64,000 nucleotides of DNA, taken from Rhipidocladum racemiflorum. Its lineage: Eukaryota > Streptophyta > Magnoliopsida > Poales > Poaceae. The stretch is taken from contig JAYEVF010000026.1 in NCBI GenBank assembly GCA_036346355.1, positions 1,612,001 to 1,676,000 of the forward strand. The letters are read 5' to 3'. Made by a program: the position numbers and the translations under genes. Under the pieces are notes generated by a model, which had not been told where the DNA came from, made no database searches, and was given only the letters and a program-made list of their open reading frames with translations. Numbering within the stretch: position 1 is the first letter of the stretch; every line of letters begins with the position of its first letter. Below are positions 53,821 to 64,000 of the stretch, piece after piece.

Positions 53821-56690
53821 GGCTCCAACAACCCAAAACGCTCGAATCCTCACGACAAACACTTCACACTTCTATCACAACCAACCTGACTACACACTAT
53901 AATAAACTCAACATGACACAATCAAGCGACTCACAATTCCTTTAACGCCCTCTCTACATTCCCGAAAATTTCCATCGAGGGGAATAACTCATTAAGGCAC
54001 ACTTGCCTTTCCGATACACGATCATGCTAACATTCATTCCATCCTCTCCCAGGCAAGACTCAACCAAGAAACAACTAGTTAAGACAATTGCTCACGGCAG
54101 GACCATTATCACCGAACTACCGTCAACTTCACTTCCACCCATCGCTACTCTTATTAAAGGTTAACCCATACATCATCAACCTCCATCACAAACCACCCTT
54201 ATACCACTAAGGTTCGACACCTAGCACCAAGCTAGGATCGAAAAACCTTACCAAACCACAATTGGTTCCTTTCTTAAGAGGGTCTCGCCCTCACACAAAA
54301 ACACTTAGCTATCAAGCCCAAGTGTACACACGACAACTCAAACCCAAAGCGTTAACAACCATTTTGAAAAGGATTTAACAACAACCAGAGAGTATTCATT
54401 TTAATTTCCTAAGCAAAAACGCAAAGGAAACACAAATCCCTTCTCCACAACCAACACCAGAAATTCTTCATTGTTTCTTTTCATACTAGAAAGCAAGGGA
54501 AATCTCGTTTCATGACATAAATGCACACTCTTCAGGAGCACTCCGGATTAGTCATATCTCCATATATGACTTTCTCACCGACCTGGCTCGACGACTCTTT
54601 TATCATTTAACATGTAAAAATGATGTCATGATTACTTTTCACCATTCCTTCATCATGTAACCACACTACCGAAAAGTCATTCACATGACGACTTCTCCCT
54701 CGGTATCACATGAATAAATCTCGAATAACATCGAGAGTTGCGCTAAATCATATAGACTATCACAGCAACATCGTTGACAGTAAAACACCACGTCGTAAAA
54801 GAACCCACATCAATTCAAAGCTGAACTTGCACAACATTGCATTTCCTCCAAATTCAATATTTTGGAAGAGAACATCAAAATTTCAAGTCGAGCATCTGCT
54901 CCCACAACCATCACAACTTCCTCAAGGAGAGGGAAACTCATTCCCAAAAGGGGAACACCTCACTAACAAAATCACTTTGTAAAACTTTCATAAAGTCCAA
55001 CTTTTTGAAGCACTCACAAACATCACACACATTTTTCAAAACAACTCCAACTCTAGCCCAAAAGAGTTACAAATTAAATCTCAAGAGTTTCCAACACAAC
55101 CCACTAAGTCCATCTGTTTCCTTTAAAATTTATTCCAAAGATAATTCAGTGTGGATGCGAAGGAGCGCGATCCACTCAAAAAAATTTTGGGGTGTAAATC
55201 CATACTCATAGCACCGACTAAACAAATTAGCCAAAACCAAATATTTGCACCAATTTCTACGAGTTTTAGGGAAACTCTGAAACATAGCATATGGAACACC
55301 TTGACCGAAACCCCTCAACCAAAATGGCAAACAACCAAACCAGTCCAAAAGCTTTTAAACACAAGCTCAGCATAAAAAGAACCATCTCTAGTACTCCACT
55401 ACGCTTTCCATTAAAAGACTTCAATAATTACTATCTACTCCCTGAGGAGCCCCAACACAATACAACCAAAAGTTTCACAACAAATTCTTTCTCTTATTAT
55501 CTTCCCCAATACTTATAAATAAAGGTTTATGATGCTTACTAAAAGACATCCCACGAAGACTAAGCCAACAAGATCCCCATTGACCAACATAACAAATAAC
55601 ATCATATTCTAGATTTGAAACAAGTGCTCCAACAAAACTTTCAGCGGGACCAACCAATAACTTTCATACCACCTATATGTAAACGTCTCGACAACCGAAA
55701 CTTATTCAGTTAACAAGCGACTTCAACAAGTAAATATTATCTCTACAAGACAAGGTTCGTAAATACGATTCTACGACATACATTCATTAAGGATGAAATT
55801 GTACATCATGTTAATTATCCAAAGCTCATTCCATCGCAACATGTTAAAATTTTCCTCTATTTTAACCATGGTTCTCAACAAGTAATCTAAACAATTACCA
55901 CCACTACTAGATTATTAATAACAACCAACGAGCATAATCATCAAACGACAACATTACTTTTAGCTACCCTATAGACAGGTTACAACAAAATTGTCACTAC
56001 ACAACATACTCCAACTATTAAATTAAATTTAATAAGTTAGACCAGCATGAAGTTCTTGCAATATCATCAAACTACAAAACCCATATCTTTCCAATTGGCC
56101 TCGACACTAGCATTTTAAGAACACGACTGCATACTTCCAACCATACTAATAATTTGCAACAACATAAATAGCAACTCTAATCAACTTCCAAATTAAAGCC
56201 ACTAGTCAACCTTTTTAAATTTCTCTATTAATCCATTAGATTAGAGCATCTTTAAACAACCAGCAAAGTTTCTTTAACAATAACAGCAGTCTACATCATC
56301 TTAATATTTTAACTATGCATCAGGGTTTAAAACTTTTAAACATTATCGGGGGTCATAAGCACTTTTATAACAAAGCAACAGATTCTAAGCATGTACGTAA
56401 ACACATTTAATCATTCTCGCTAAGAGTAAACTACAACACTAGTAGTTTATTTATTTTCAAGCTAGAGATATTAATCACATTAAATTGATTCAACTCAAAA
56501 TTTAACTTAGCCACACATCAATTCATAAACCACATTGTTACCTACTACATAACATGCTAAACATCAATTCTTACTAGGGACAAACGATTTCAGTCAAAAG
56601 ACTACTTACTTTGTTTGCAGCATTTTAGTTTTAAAACTCATCCCAAATTCATAAGGAAACTTGACTCTCAAAATTGCAATGAGACAAACC
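53821..56690. other. Region H: G-poor sequence without recognised genes
   Basis: About 2.9 kb, strongly depleted in G on the plus strand, with no protein I recognise on either strand. A short piece near 54535-54590 (CTCCGGATTAGTCAT and GACTTTCTCACCGACCT) matches the D LTR, so LTR fragments are scattered in it. Its right end runs without a visible break into the leader at 56691, so it may be the long leader of the same gypsy family. Confidence 0.5.
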
Positions 56691-57731
56691 CAAACTTGGT
56701 CATGCAAAAGGAATTCTCCAAAACATTTTTCAATCTCAAAGACTCCCACAGGAGGGAACCAAGCGATCAAATAAACCTTTGCAATTAAAACCTTAACACC
56801 AAACCCCAAACTTTCACGAAACAAGAAGGGTTTTTCAAAGATGATTTCTTAAACCAGTAAAATAACGAAATCAAACACCACGTACTACTACAAAGCCACA
56901 GAACTTCAGCCCTGACAGCCAGGTCTGGCACAACTCCGCAATAACTCCTTTAACCTCAGAGAAAGACAAACACAGGGATAAATTGAATGCTTGTTCCCCA
57001 TAATGCAATCAACAGGCATCAAAACTGGAAAGGCGCCCAAAAGAAGCGCAACACTAGTCTCCTCTTCTTCGTCTTCAACCAAGGAAGACAAAACCACACA
57101 CCGCATACGGAACGATTCGCGAAAACCCAACACTTTTCATTTGATTCAAATCCACTAAAGCCAAGAAAAGCAACGAACACCGACTGACAGAACGGCAAAG
57201 AACACACGAAGGAAACCACCATTAACTCTTCTATTTGACTCCAGTCAACTACCCGATCAACGACAGAAAGGATAAGCACTCTTCTCCTACAGGGGTCAAT
57301 AGTTCTTCGGTGATGGCGCTAACCGGCCACACCGTCAAACCTCACCCTTACTATGAAATAAGAGAGGTGACCGAAACCCTTCGGCACCAAAACCCCACTT
57401 TTACCACCACAACAGGAATAATTCAATCATTTATCTCATAGACATAGCAACGTAATATATCAAATATAGCATTTAGCAACAAGACTTAAATATAACATTT
57501 AAGCGTAAACAACGATACCCATACCCTTCCTACTGTGCATCCATGTGTGTCAAATTTTAGATTAGTTATACCACTTTTGCACGTTTTAATGTTGCTATCC
57601 TATGACAAAATTTTAGTAAAAACCTAAGCCATGTTTCTAAGTTATTCCACATCACATTTTAGTTGTACCCTATAGCATGACACTAAAAATACACCTTCCA
57701 AGGACCTACAGCCCGCTCTGATACCAACTGT
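56691..57731 (-). mobile_element. Region H, copy 2: gypsy leader with primer-binding site
   Basis: Near-identical to 52190-53231, with only scattered substitutions and a few single-base indels. Primer site TGGTATCAGAGC on the minus strand at about 57717-57728. Confidence 0.85.
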
Positions 57732-57912
57732 AACACCCCAGCATTTATTATGCCTGAATGCTACCAAACATAAGCTAAACAACATCTAAATACCACATTT
57801 AACATGAAATTCCAGCAAAGGCGCATATGCTAAAACCGAGATTTCGGCAGCATCTCCTTTGTTTTAACATGCTACGATGAATCAACAATATTATAGCAAT
57901 GTAAGGCAATAT
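57732..57912 (-). repeat. Region H, copy 2: LTR end truncated by element I
   Basis: About 180 bp of the same LTR (TGTAACACCCCAGCATTT onward), cut at GGCAATAT where element I begins. AATAT at 57908-57912 should be one copy of the I target duplication. The partner is outside the window. Confidence 0.85.
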
Positions 57913-59510
57913 TGAAGGACCATGTGGAGGTCCATCCATTTTTGTGATGAGTATTTGATTTTTGAGCAAGGTGTGCTCAGGTTTGAGTTTGATTTGACTC
58001 GGTATTGCATGTTTCAATTAATGATAATTGTGGACTAACTTGCAGTAAGAAAAGGTATGTGCATTGTGGTATGTGCAAAATGGTTTGTTCCTTGTGATAC
58101 AGGTTCCTGAGGCAGCTATGGTCGTTGGTGAGTACCGGGACTAGGTTGGGAGAACCGAGGTCCAGAGCGGTCGAGGATGCCGACGAGATGGTTGGGCTCA
58201 AACCAGGTTCACTTGGACGTCATGGAAATGGACTTGAGGTGGCTCAAGGTTTCCGGTTCGGGTTGGAGGCTCGAAGAGGAGGAAACTGAGCGGTCAAGTC
58301 CGGCGGATGAAGGCCCGTTGCATCGGGTTGATCGGGTTTTGTTTAAAACCCATGTATGGCCAATGTGGCCCATGTAAAGCCCATGTGTGGGTTCAAATGA
58401 GAGGGTTAATCCTAGCCCTTGGTGGAGTGCCCTAGGGTTTGGGACTCATCCAAGGGTGGTAGGTGGCCCTAGAGTAGTATAAATAGAGGGGGAGGGGTGT
58501 CCTCCCTCATTTGAAGGTTTGAGTTGCTCCTTTGAGCTTTGCCCACATGAAGTGAGGCTTTGTAAACCTTCCAACCAGAAAATACAAAGATTTTCTTTAC
58601 ATTTTTGTGAATTTAAATTCCGCATTTACATTATGTCTTTACTTTACGCAATTTAAATTCAGCATTTACTTTCCCGCATGTAAATTCTCGCAATTTGGAT
58701 TTGCTCCTCTCCTTCTAAATGCTGTTGATCAAGGAGGTCTTTAGGGTGCTCATTTGGTTTTACATCTTTCTTGCACCCTAGGATAGACTAGAGATCAAGT
58801 TTCTATCAAGATTGCAAATCTGTCCTGAACTTGTTCTTCGCGCAGCAGTCAGTCTTTGATTTTTAGAAAAATATAGAAAAATCTTTCTTGATTGATTCTT
58901 GTTGGAGAAGGTGCTTGACTCATATACCCATCTGTGGAAAAATTTTGGAGTCCACTGGATGCACCATTTGGGAGCTGTGAGGTGAAAACCGAGCCCCAAA
59001 TTTCCTGATTGAAAATCCTGACTGTTCGTAGTTCTTGATTTTTCCTGATTTTTGTAGAAGGATTTTGGTGGTGATTTTTGGTGGAGTGCTTCACGACTCA
59101 ACAGCTCTCAGGCTGAAAAATTCCCAAATTTTTTGGAGCAACAGAAGTCCACCATCCACCTGCTCTAATTGAGGACAATTCCTGAAAATCTGCTTTTGCT
59201 TTTCTAAAAAGAGGCTTTTGTGTTTTGGCTTGATCTCTTTTAGAAAAGAAGTATTTGAATTGATTCCTCTTTGCTTTGGACACTTGACAACCAGAATTTG
59301 TGATTTAAAAATATATCCCTCATATGATTCATGGTTCCCATCCATGTAAGCTAGGGATACATATAGTTGTCAAGTCGTTCCGATTTTTGCGGGTTTCGCG
59401 ATTTTAAGGAGCATCGGTTTTCTTTGCGGGATTGTTTGGAGTACGTTGAGTAGGGGATATTTTTATTTGGGATCATTCACCCCCCCTCTGATCGCCATCT
59501 CGGTCTTTCA
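57913..59510 (+). repeat. 5' LTR of element I
   Basis: 1,598 bp, from TGAAGGACCATG to TCGGTCTTTCA, bounded on the right by a primer site. Contains TATAAATA at 58478. The second LTR is not in the window, so boundaries rest on the H interruption and the primer site. Confidence 0.88.
58478..58485 (+). promoter_or_regulatory. TATA box in the LTR of I
   Basis: TATAAATA followed by GAGGGGGAGGGG, a promoter-like context in the middle of the LTR, as expected at the U3/R boundary. Confidence 0.65.
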
Positions 59511-59512
59511 AT

Positions 59513-59524
59513 TGGTATCAGAGC
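59513..59524 (+). other. Primer-binding site of I (tRNA-iMet)
   Basis: TGGTATCAGAGC two bases after the LTR end. Confidence 0.93.
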
Positions 59525-59565
59525 CGGTTTTGCTCTTTCATAGATCTTGACCGGTCTCAAGAGCC

Positions 59566-61263
59566 ATGGCGACGGACAAGTACTCAACTAAGCCTCCAAT
59601 TTTTGCTGGAGTTGATTATCCGTTCTGGAAGGTTCGGATGGAGACATACATCACTGCCCAGGGCTTTTCTTTATGGCAGAAGGTGAAGCACCCGTATGAG
59701 GTTCCGGCCGATGAGAACGTCAACGCCGCAAACATGGCTGACGTTGAGGCAAACGCTAAGGCCAAGAACCTCCTCATACAGGGACTTAGCCGCAATGAGT
59801 ATGATCGCGTCTCTCACCTACGATCGGCTCACGAGATCTGGGTGACCCTCAATGCTTACCATGAGGGCACCACTCAGATCAAGTCCGTGAGACAGGATCA
59901 ATTTAAGCGTGACTACAACAAGTTTGAGCAGCACGCTGGTGAGAGCCTTGATGAGTGCTTTGCTCGTTTTGCAAAGATTCTCAGCAATCTTCGGTCAGTG
60001 GGTTGTTCATACACTGATTCGGAGAATGCGAGGCATTTTCTTCGAGCACTCGATCTGAGGATTTGGGAGATGAAGGTAACCACCATCACGGACCATACGG
60101 ACTTGTCGACCTTGACTCTTGACGGGTTGTATTCCCGCCTCAAGACTCATGAGCTCGACATCGTCGCTCGCAGGACGAAGTCCCAAACGATGGCATTGGT
60201 TACCGATCCCACTGGGTCTTCCTCTTCTGGACCCCCTCTTGACTTCTCTTCTGGTTTTTCTCTCCCCGCTCTTTGCGACGTAAGCGATGACGTTCTGGAA
60301 CAATTTCCAGAAGACGAGCTTGCTCTTGTCGCTCGAAAATTTTCGAACATTTACAAAAGGGTGAGAGATAGAAAGAGGAGTGGCAAGTTCACTTGCTTTG
60401 AGTGTGGTGGCCCCAACCACATTCGTGCAAACTGCCCCAAGCTGGAGAAGGGCAATAATGAACAAGGCGGTGCGGGCAAGAACGACTACATCAACAAGAA
60501 GCCTCCAGCTCGCGAGCCGGCGCAAGAGAAGAAACACCGCAAGTTCGCCAAGGGCAAGAAGCTCTTTCACCGCGTCCTTGCCGCGCTCGACGACCTTGAC
60601 CTCTCCGACACGGAGACATGGAGCGACGAGGACGAGGATGAACCGCAAGAGAAGGTGAAGGGCGGCGATGACTTCTCCGGCATGTGCTTCATGGCCTCCA
60701 ATGCCATGGAAGTACCCGACACCGAGCTGTACAGTGACACGGAGGAGGTACCTTCTTATGACCAGCTCCATGATGCTTTTATCAAACTAGGAAAATTTCA
60801 TTCCAAATCTAGAGCTAAGTGTTTGGATCTAGAGAAGGAAGTAGGTACCTTATCTCAGGAGTTAGCTTCACTTAGATCTTGTTCCTCCCGAGACTCTGAT
60901 AGCTGTACTTTGTGTGATGCTTTGCTTGTGGAGTTGGAGAACCTAAGGACTCTACATGATAGTGTGCTTTCTGATCTTGAGTCACTTAGGTCGAAGGATG
61001 CTAGCACATGTCCAGTAGATTCTATTCCTGTTGATGCTAGTTTTCTTCACACTCACACAAATGCTTCATGTGCTAATTGCCCTAAGCTTCTCGCTGAAAT
61101 TGATGCCATGAGTTGTCACCTTAGGAAGCTATCTGCTAGAAATGATGAACTTGAAAAGCATGCTTCTAAGGACCCAATCAGCTCATGTGAGGGCTGTATG
61201 CAACTAAAAATGCTTATGATGACTTGGTGCTTGAAAACTCAAAATATGCTAAGGATCTACTAG
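59566..61263 (+). pseudogene. Element I: gag with zinc knuckle and CxxC-bearing coiled coil
   Basis: From the ATG at 59566 (MATDKYSTKPPIFAGVDYPF) the frame runs 565 codons. A UBN2-type capsid region spans residues 20-200 (KAKNLLIQGLSRNEYDRV, FKRDYNKFEQHAGESLDECF, LRALDLRIWEMKVT). The zinc knuckle CFECGGPNHIRANCP is near residue 280. A lysine-rich then acidic stretch (DTETWSDEDEDEP) precedes a coiled coil from about residue 400 with three CxxC pairs (CTLC, CANC, CEGC). A frameshift near 61200 cuts the Gag-Pol frame. Related pieces continue to 61830. Confidence 0.9.
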
Positions 61264-62394
61264 CTAAGTCACAAAATGGTTGCATCTTTGTGTGTTGGGA
61301 GTAGCAGAGGACATGAATCAAATTCATGTAGAGATTAGGAAGAAGCTCAAAGCTCAGGTGGGTAGGATTAGAGACCCTCCTTGTGTTTCTTGCGAGTCCC
61401 TCAAGATTGAGGCTGCTTTTTATAGGGAGAGATTTGATCGCTCAGTTCGCTCTTCTCCATCGGCTCTTCCTCGCTACTCCTTCCCCTTGCTCTTCTTGTG
61501 CCTCACTTTTTCGAGAGTGTAAGTACCTTATGAGCACTCTCGAGAAGTTTGTTGGAGGTAAGAAGAAGCTCAATCTTATCCTAGATCAGTCCAAGATTAG
61601 TAGATTCAATCAAGGTCTAGGGTTTGATGCCTTGGAGCATACACGGGCGCATCCGCCCACTGTTGTGCGTGCCTCCAAGAGCGGAGAGATAGTGGTGGCT
61701 CCACAGGTGAGCACCACTGTGTTTAGATCAGCGAGGATTGTCCACGGGACGTCGACGAGAAGGGTGCTTCTCATCGGCTTCATCCCCAAGGCGAAGTATA
61801 CATGCACCTTCCGCCGAAGGATGGACATATAGCTGATTTACGCTTGAGCGCGCCAAGATTTCTCGGCGTGAGCGTGTCCATGCTCTTAGGGTATTCAGGG
61901 TCATCCCAGACTACGAGTGCGCCTAAGGCACACACGACTTCTAGACAGGATAAACAAGCTAGAGAGTCTCTGTTTTGGACAGCGCATGGGGCTTGATTTT
62001 CAGGCTTCTACTTCTGGTTTTCGCCCCAGAGCTGTCCCGAGTCAGTCTTTCCGTCGTCCTCTTGATATTCCTCATTTTTCCCATCGAGGTAGATATCAGC
62101 GGCGTGAGTTTGCTTTCCCAGTGAGTGCAAGCGGCAGCAGCAGGATGGTCCGGCCTTTGCACCTCGGCGGACCAACCCGTTTGCTCCCAGGCGTCCTGCT
62201 TTGAGCGAGTCTGAGTTTGTGAGTCGAGTCACGGAGAGGTGCGGATTGCATTCTTCTACTCCGTTATTTGTTTAGTCTCTTGCCTGATTGACTCGGTATT
62301 GGGTTCCTAGATCTGCATCGATCTATCACTGATCTTGAGATATCTGCTTTTCACTCTCTTTGATTCAGGTCCGTAGGACGAGGAAGGGGAGGTT
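61264..62394 (+). pseudogene. Element I: degenerate gag-pol linker
   Basis: Frame-shifted continuation of the coiled coil with two more CxxC pairs (CVSC near 61384, CSSC near 61488) and LMSTLEKFVGGKKKLNLIL. After that lie low-similarity pieces up to the protease. The SIRE-type linker is long, so the length is not surprising. Confidence 0.65.
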
Positions 62395-62508
62395 TGGATC
62401 GTAGACTCCGGCTGTTCTCGCCACATGACCGGAGACTCCGTTGGTTTTCTTCCTGGACCGAGATCCGGTGATGAGGTAATCACCTTTGGGGATCTTTGCG
62501 TCGGGTAG
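62395..62508 (+). pseudogene. Element I: aspartic protease start
   Basis: WIVDSGCSRHMTGD is the copia protease active site, followed by PRSGDEVITFGD and then a TAG at about 62506. The rest of the domain is frameshifted (62509-62745). Confidence 0.85.
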
Positions 62509-62745
62509 AGTCATTGCTAAAGGTACCGCCTGCATTAACGATCATTTCATTCTTAAGGGCGTTGCCTTAGTCGAAGCTGCATTTCAACTTGCTTTCAGTC
62601 TCTCGGCTTCTTGATGACGATTTCGAGGTCAATTTTAAGAGGAGCTCTTGTAGGATCCTCGATTCTTCCGGGAGTTTGTTTGCGGGATTTCGTTTTGGGA
62701 GAGTCTTTCGTGCTGATTTTTCTTTTCCTCTAGAGACTCTCTCCA

Positions 62746-63640
62746 TTGCCTTATTGCTTCGAGTCCCGTGATCTCTCCTTTTGGCATAGGAGACTTGGTC
62801 ACATTGGCTTTGATCATATGACTCGAGTTAGCGGCCATGATCTCATTCTTGGCCTGACTAAACTCAAGATGGTCAAATATGTTGTATGTTCTCCTTGCCG
62901 ACATGGCAAGATGGTTCTTGCCTCCCATCCTCCGATCACCCGAGTGATGGTCGATGCACGGGACAATTTGCTACCCATGGACACTGTTGGTCCAGCTCGA
63001 GTGCAGTCAGCAGGTGGGAAGTGGTATATTCTTGTCATTGTCGATGATTTTTCGAGGTACTCTGGGGTGTTTTTCATGGCCTCGAAGGATGAGTGTTTTT
63101 CACACGTCAGGGGTTTGGTCCGTAGGTTGTCTGTTGAGCTCCCGGTGCCTTACGAGCGATCCGCGATGACAATGGCACGGAGTTCAAGAACTCCTACTTT
63201 AGCAACTTCTGTGAGGAGTTAGGCTTAGAGCATCAGTTCTCCTCTCCATACGTCCCTCAGCAAAATGGCGTAGTGGAAAGGAAGAACAGGACCCTGGTTG
63301 AGATGGCCAGGACGATGCTAGATGAGTACAATACTCCTAGGAAGTTTTGGGTGAGGTCAGAGCTACGGCATGCCATGTTGCCATGAGTTTTTCTTAGGGC
63401 ACACTTGCATTGCACTTCTTATGAGTTGAGATATGGGCTAAAGCCTAGTTTATCTCAGTTTCGTGTTTTTGGTTGCAAGTGCTTCTTCTTGAAGTCTGGG
63501 AACCTAGATAAGTTCGAGTCACGTTCTGCTAATGGGATCTTTCTGGGTTACTCGACTTCTGCCCGTAGCTATAGGATTTGGGATGTAGATTTGGGTAGGA
63601 TCATAGAGACCTGCGAGGTGACTTTTGATGAGGCTAGCCC
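62746..63640 (+). pseudogene. Element I: GAG-pre-integrase and integrase core
   Basis: LSFWHRRLGHIGFDHMTR and CSPCRHGKMVLASH are the zinc domain. MDTVGPARVQSAGGKWYIL and VIVDDFSRYSGVFF hold the first Asp. A frameshift near 63160 separates the second-Asp segment (DNGTEFKN), and YVPQQNGVVERKNRTLVEM holds the catalytic Glu. VFGCKCFFLK and GIFLGYSTSARSYRI close the domain. A TGA lies near 63385. Confidence 0.9.
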
Positions 63641-64000
63641 CGGTGCTAGACCAGACATTTCAGGCTCTTCTCCTCTTTCCCAGTCTATCTTCTCAGAGGA
63701 AGTTGATGACGGAGATGAAGGCGCCTTGCCTGATCCAAATACCATTCCTGCCTCCCGAGGTGCCTCCCATTTCCATATCTGCACCTCGGGGAGATCACCT
63801 TACCCTCGCACTCTTCAGCCTAGTGGCTCTGTTCCTACTTCTCCCACGCGAGGAGTAGAGGTCACTTCTGCTTCTGGACCTCCCCGCCACATTCAGCAGG
63901 CTCATCCACCTGACCAGATCATTGGAGATCTGTTTGAGCGAGTCACTCGCTCTAAGTCAGGTCTGTCCACTTTCTGCCTTCACTCTGCCTTTGTTGCCTC
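63641..64000 (+). pseudogene. Element I: integrase-RT linker, cut by window end
   Basis: Acidic/Pro-rich linker (SIFSEEVDDGDEGALPDP) leading towards RT, ending with QIIGDLFERVTRSKS, the usual lead-in to copia RT. The RT itself is beyond 64000. Confidence 0.75.

Larger units (their letters stand above)
57913..64000 (+). mobile_element. Element I: SIRE-like Ty1/copia retrotransposon (right part outside window)
   Basis: Left LTR, iMet primer site, long gag with zinc knuckle and extended coiled coil, protease and integrase are seen in copia order. RT and the 3' LTR lie beyond 64000. The long gag-to-protease linker and the LTR of 1.6 kb fit the SIRE/Maximus lineage. Frameshifts after 61200 make this copy defective. 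Confidence 0.9.

Noticed and set aside
60007..60771. Minus-strand frame of 254 codons
   Set aside because: Shadow of the well-supported gag frame of element I with its zinc knuckle.

Overview
This is plant nuclear DNA, almost certainly from a grass (Poaceae). It carries grass-type LTR retrotransposon families (Tekay-like and Tat-like Ty3/gypsy, BARE/Angela-like and SIRE-like Ty1/copia), GT-AG introns, tRNA-iMet primer sites and a CACTA element with TNP2 and Ulp1-like genes. The species cannot be named from this. I found no host gene, tRNA or rRNA: the window is essentially wall-to-wall nested transposable elements, as expected of repeat-rich intergenic or pericentromeric DNA.

For reference I name the elements A to I. 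A is an old minus-strand gypsy element that hosts most of the others. Its pieces are 1-96 (RNase H), 28430-30414 (RT, zinc knuckle, gag), 33923-35299 (gag start, upstream ORF, primer site) and its 5' LTR (35300-35718, 47372-49764, 52109 to about 52180). B is a 3.5-kb solo LTR in the gag of A (30415-33922, TSD CTACT). C is a Tat-lineage gypsy element on the minus strand inside the RNase H of A (97-28429). It has gag, protease, RT, a second RNase H and integrase, plus a multi-intron antisense gene (aORF) on the plus strand. D is a Tekay-like gypsy element (3962-13188, TSD GCTCA) inside the aORF of C. E is a BARE/Angela-like copia element (13515-21967, TSD AAAAG), also in C. F is an 11.65-kb CACTA DNA transposon (35719-47368, TSD ACA) in the LTR of A. 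G is a solo LTR of the D superfamily (49765-52103, TSD GTAGC), also in the LTR of A. H is a rearranged gypsy leader/LTR region with a 1.2-kb near-identical direct repeat (about 52190-57912). I is a SIRE-like copia element (57913 to beyond 64000) whose left LTR interrupts H.

Region by region: 1-28.4 kb is C with D and E nested in it; 28.4-35.7 kb is the gag/RT and upstream ORF of A, split by B; 35.7-47.4 kb is F; 47.4-52.2 kb is the LTR of A split by G; 52.2-57.9 kb is H; 57.9-64 kb is I. Every coding region shows frameshifts, stops or deletions, so none of the elements looks autonomous as written. D and E are the best preserved, with near-matching LTRs and perfect target duplications.

The most unusual structure is in F. 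It has four clusters of palindromic repeats, two of them internal and flanking the TNP2 gene. A roughly 400-bp block containing two nested hairpins (one about 207 nt) occurs upstream of both main genes. The second gene joins a Transposase_24-type region to a Ulp1-like cysteine protease through a CTG/CTACTG low-complexity tract. A separate acidic gene lies on the opposite strand. Percent identities were judged by eye, not computed.
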